Shown here one piece after another: positions 61,251 through 64,000 of a DNA stretch of 64,000 nucleotides (the stretch's first letter is position 1; every line of letters begins with the position of its first letter). Position numbers and translations under genes: made by a program. The stretch comes from Micromonospora gifhornensis (GTDB lineage: Bacteria; Actinomycetota; Actinomycetes; Mycobacteriales; Micromonosporaceae): the NCBI RefSeq assembly GCF_016863515.1, contig NZ_BOPA01000018.1:186001-250000 (forward strand), written 5' to 3'. The notes beneath the pieces are model-generated. The model was not told the origin of the DNA. It did not search any database and saw nothing but the letters and a program-made list of their open reading frames with translations.

Positions 61251-62212
61251 GCAGTCTGCTGCGGATCAGCGACGTGCAGGTCGAGTACCGCTCCCGGGGC
61301 AACGGTCGGGTCCGCGCGGTCGCCGGGGTCAGCCTGGACGTGGCACCCGGCCAGATCGTCGGCCTGGTCGGCGAGTCCGGCTGCGGCAAGTCCTCGCTGG
61401 CCCGGGTCGCCGTCGGACTGACCCCGCCGAGCGCCGGTGAGGTCAGCTTCGCCGGCCGCCCGATCACCCCGCTGGGCTGGCGACGTCGACCGGAGACCGA
61501 GATCGGTCTGCAGATGGTCTTCCAGAACCCGTACGCCTCGCTCAACCCCCGGCGCACCATCGGCGCCCAACTGCTCGACGGCGTACCGGCGACGGTCACC
61601 GGCGCGGCCCGCAACGCCCGGGTGGTCGAACTGCTCGACCGGGTCGGCATGCCCGCCGAGGCCGCCGACCGCTACCCGCACCAGTTCTCCGGCGGTCAAC
61701 GGCAGCGGCTGGCCATCGCCCGCGCCCTCGCCCCACAACCCCGCATGATCATCGCGGACGAGCCGGTCACCGCCCTGGACGCCTCCTCGCAGGCCCAGGT
61801 GGTCAACCTGCTCGTCGGGCTGGTCCGGGAACTCGACATGGGCATGCTGTTCATCTCCCACGACCTCGCCCTGGTCCACGAGATCGCCGACGTCACCGCC
61901 GTGATGTACCTGGGCCGGATCGTGGAGACCGCACCCACCCGCGAGCTGTGGCGCGACCCGCGTCACCCCTACACCCGGGCGCTCATCGACGCGGTACCGC
62001 AGATCGGCCCCACCCCACGGCTGCCCGCCACCCTCGCCGGGGAGGTGCCCGACCCGGCCAACGCCCCCACCGGCTGCCGGTTCCGGCCCCGCTGCGCCCA
62101 CGCCTTCGCCCCCTGCGGCGACCAGCCACCCACCCTCGACCTCGGCGGACGCAGCGCCGCCTGCTGGCTCAACGACCCCGCCACGGCCTCGGCCGCCGTG
62201 GCCTCCCACTGA
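61247..62212 (+). CDS. ABC transporter ATP-binding protein, DppF type
   Basis: A 321-residue ATPase with Walker A GESGCGKSS, Q-loop MVFQNPYASLNPRRT, signature FSGGQRQRLA, Walker B MIIADEPVTALDA, and a Cys-containing tail (GCRFRPRCAHAFAPC). ATG 61247 overlaps the previous stop (ATGA). It completes the five-part importer. Confidence 0.92.
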   Translation: MSSLLRISDVQVEYRSRGNGRVRAVAGVSLDVAPGQIVGLVGESGCGKSSLARVAVGLTPPSAGEVSFAGRPITPLGWRRRPETEIGLQMVFQNPYASLNPRRTIGAQLLDGVPATVTGAARNARVVELLDRVGMPAEAADRYPHQFSGGQRQRLAIARALAPQPRMIIADEPVTALDASSQAQVVNLLVGLVRELDMGMLFISHDLALVHEIADVTAVMYLGRIVETAPTRELWRDPRHPYTRALIDAVPQIGPTPRLPATLAGEVPDPANAPTGCRFRPRCAHAFAPCGDQPPTLDLGGRSAACWLNDPATASAAVASH

Positions 62213-62222
62213 GGACGTCGAC

Positions 62223-63461
62223 ATGCATCGCGCCACCGAACAGGTCCTGGTCAACCTCTCCCTCTACGACGGCGTCGCCGACCACCTCCAGGCCGACCAG
62301 GGCATCTGGATCGGCGCCGACGGCATGATCCGCGCCGTCGGGCCGGTCGACGACGTGCTCGCCGAGGCCGGTGACGTCCCGGTGGTCGACCTGGGCGGCG
62401 ACGTGGTGATGCCCGGACTGACGAACATGCACGTGCACCTCTCCCTCGGACTGCCCGGCCACCTCGCCGACGAGGTGCACCGGTCCAACCTGGCCGAACT
62501 GGTGCTGCTGATGGCCGACTCGGCCCGGCGCACCCTGCACGCCGGGGTCACCACCGCCCGGCTGGTCGGCGAGGGCCGCTACGCCGACTTCGCGCTGCGC
62601 AAGGGCATCGAGGCCGGCGCGGTGGACGGACCCCGGATCTTCACCGCTGGGCACGCGCTGTGCTGCACCGGGGGCCACGGCTGGGAGGCCGACGCCCTGG
62701 AAGCCGACGGCGCCGACGGGTTCCGGCAGCTCACCCGGGCCCAGATCCGGGCCGGCGCCGACCTGATCAAGGTGTGCATCTCCGGCGGCATCGCCGGCCA
62801 GTACGAGGCGATCGACACCCCGCAACTGCTCGACGACGAGATGGCCGCCGTCATCCGGGTCGCCCACGACTGGGGACGCAAGGTCACCGCGCACGCCGGC
62901 CCGGCCGACACCGTACGCCGGGCGGTGGAACTGGGTCTGGACTGCGTCGAGCACGGCTACGAGCTGACCGACGAGGTCACCCGGCTGATGGCCGAACGGG
63001 GCGTCTGGTACGTCCCGACCATCGTGGTCAGCCGCTGCGAACAGTTCTTCCGCGACTCCGGGGTGCCCGGCTGGCTGATGGAACGCGCCCTCGGCGCCGG
63101 CCCCCGACACTGGGAGAGCCTGCAGCACGCCATCCGCAACGGCGTGCCGATCGCGTTGGGCAGCGACATGCCGCCGCACGCCGGCTACGACGAGACCACC
63201 GCCACCGTGCGGGAGTTGGAGTTCATGGTGGACGCCGGGATGCCCGTCGCCGACGCGCTGAAGGCCGCCACCATCCGCCCTGCCGAGTGGCTCGACGCCG
63301 ACGACAGGCTGGGCAGCATCACCGCCGGCAAGCACGCCGACCTGCTGGTGCTGCGCGACGACCCGACCCGGTCGGTCTCCGCCCTGCGGACCCTGCACGT
63401 GGTGATGAAGGGCGGCGTCGTCTACCGCGACGACCACGGCCGGACCCGGGCCCGACGATGA
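62223..63461 (+). CDS. amidohydrolase family protein (Xaa-Pro dipeptidase/imidazolonepropionase-like)
   Basis: A 412-residue metal-dependent amidohydrolase. Motifs are MPGLTNMHVHL (metal-binding HVH near residues 69-71), a Lys in ADLIKVCISGG near 185 (the usual bridging ligand), VTAHAGP, EHGYEL and a late Asp in GSDMPPHAG. Related enzymes cut the amide bond of acylated amino acids, dipeptides with Pro, or cyclic imides. It lies 10 bases after the importer ATPase, so it probably acts on the imported compound. The stop overlaps the DUF885 start. Confidence 0.88.
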   Translation: MHRATEQVLVNLSLYDGVADHLQADQGIWIGADGMIRAVGPVDDVLAEAGDVPVVDLGGDVVMPGLTNMHVHLSLGLPGHLADEVHRSNLAELVLLMADSARRTLHAGVTTARLVGEGRYADFALRKGIEAGAVDGPRIFTAGHALCCTGGHGWEADALEADGADGFRQLTRAQIRAGADLIKVCISGGIAGQYEAIDTPQLLDDEMAAVIRVAHDWGRKVTAHAGPADTVRRAVELGLDCVEHGYELTDEVTRLMAERGVWYVPTIVVSRCEQFFRDSGVPGWLMERALGAGPRHWESLQHAIRNGVPIALGSDMPPHAGYDETTATVRELEFMVDAGMPVADALKAATIRPAEWLDADDRLGSITAGKHADLLVLRDDPTRSVSALRTLHVVMKGGVVYRDDHGRTRARR

Positions 63462-64000
63462 CCGTGATCAGGGTCGCCGACGACTACCTCGCCGCGCTCG
63501 CCGACCTCGACCCGCAGGCCGCCGAGGCGGCCGGGCGTACCCCCGACTCGCAGCTGGCGGACCTGTCCCCGGAGGCGTTCGACGCCCGCGCGGCCCTGGC
63601 CCGGCAGACCGCGGCCGCGGTCGCCTCGGCCACCGCCGACGGCCCGGCGCAGCGTGCCCTCGCCGGCGCCCTGGCCGAGCGGCTGGCCAGCGAGGTCGCG
63701 CTGTACGACGCCGGGTTCACCACCCGGCTGCTCGCCCCGCTGGCCACCCCGGTCCACCTGGCCCGGCAGGTCTTCGACAACCTGCCCCGGCAGACCGCCG
63801 ACGACTGGGCCGCCGTCGCCGAGCACCTGCACCGGCTGCCCGACACCCTCGACCAGTACGCCGCGACGCTGCGCCGATCCGCGCAGCGCGGCCACCTGGT
63901 CGCCCGGCGGCAGGTGCTCGTCGTCGCCGAGCAGTGCCAGAGCTGGACCGCCGGTGACTTCTACGGCCGGCTCGTCGCCGGCTGTCCCGGTGGCCCGCTC
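63458..64000 (+). CDS. DUF885 family protein, N-terminal part
   Basis: The ORF starts at ATG 63458 (ATGA overlap) and runs open through the last base, 181 codons. The segment VFDNLPRQTADDWAAVAEHL with LPDTLDQYAATLRRSAQRGH and VARRQVLVVAEQCQSW is characteristic of DUF885, a large, often secreted or cytoplasmic family of presumed zinc carboxypeptidase-like hydrolases. The catalytic HExxH-containing part lies beyond the window edge. It is the last visible gene of the peptide operon. Confidence 0.8.
   Translation, partial: MTVIRVADDYLAALADLDPQAAEAAGRTPDSQLADLSPEAFDARAALARQTAAAVASATADGPAQRALAGALAERLASEVALYDAGFTTRLLAPLATPVHLARQVFDNLPRQTADDWAAVAEHLHRLPDTLDQYAATLRRSAQRGHLVARRQVLVVAEQCQSWTAGDFYGRLVAGCPGGPL

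Overview
The window is high-GC actinomycete DNA: frequent GTG starts, 4-base start/stop overlaps inside operons, leaderless-looking promoters and secreted CBM-bearing glycoside hydrolases. Gene content (GH43/GH10 enzymes, paired M36 fungalysins, CotH-VTC-DUF4956, arsenic genes with an Acr3-ArsC fusion) fits a soil Micromonosporaceae such as Micromonospora; that placement is inference. It reads as chromosome with one compact biosynthetic locus, with no phage, transposase, tRNA, rRNA or CRISPR seen.

Layout. 1-8000: the end of a secreted LVIVD-repeat protein, a lipoprotein, a small gene broken near its start next to a 63-bp palindromic element, a YbaK-type deacylase, an MmcQ/YjbR protein, a DUF4184 membrane protein, a membrane phosphodiesterase, and a DedA/metallo-hydrolase pair. 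8000-10600: a secreted GH43 enzyme with two carbohydrate-binding modules behind lac-type operators, and a second MmcQ/YjbR gene. 10677-17101: a Cys-containing leader peptide, then a seven-gene operon (class II aldolase, ABC importer of the sulfonate/taurine type, metallo-hydrolase, amidohydrolase) likely feeding on an unknown, perhaps sulfur-containing, compound. 17000-28000: a DUF6767 gene antisense to the operon end, a secreted M14 carboxypeptidase, an ArsR/SRPBCC divergent pair with a clear operator, two tandem M36 metallopeptidases, and SRPBCC and DinB proteins.

28026-41461 is the accessory centre: a small nonribosomal peptide locus. A divergent protein with two condensation domains faces an operon of C-A-PCP-TE fused to an MFS transporter, a free adenylating enzyme, a C-A-PCP module and a free carrier protein. 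The thioesterase carries Cys instead of Ser, and the first A domain has an aspartate-like code. The simplest reading is a starter acid loaded on the free carrier, two amino acids added, release by the Cys-thioesterase and export by the same polypeptide.

41500-46300: an exported protein, then an arsenic locus (flavoprotein monooxygenase, divergent double-HTH ArsR, Acr3-ArsC fusion). 46300-50000: DUF4956, VTC and CotH-CBM2 operon. 50000-56000: GH10 xylanase, a second copy of the 63-bp element, a beta-helix membrane protein, an NTF2-like protein and a cytoplasmic GH43 beta-xylosidase. 55825-64000: an XRE-cupin regulator divergent from a complete dipeptide/oligopeptide ABC importer operon that ends in an amidohydrolase and a DUF885 hydrolase cut by the window edge.
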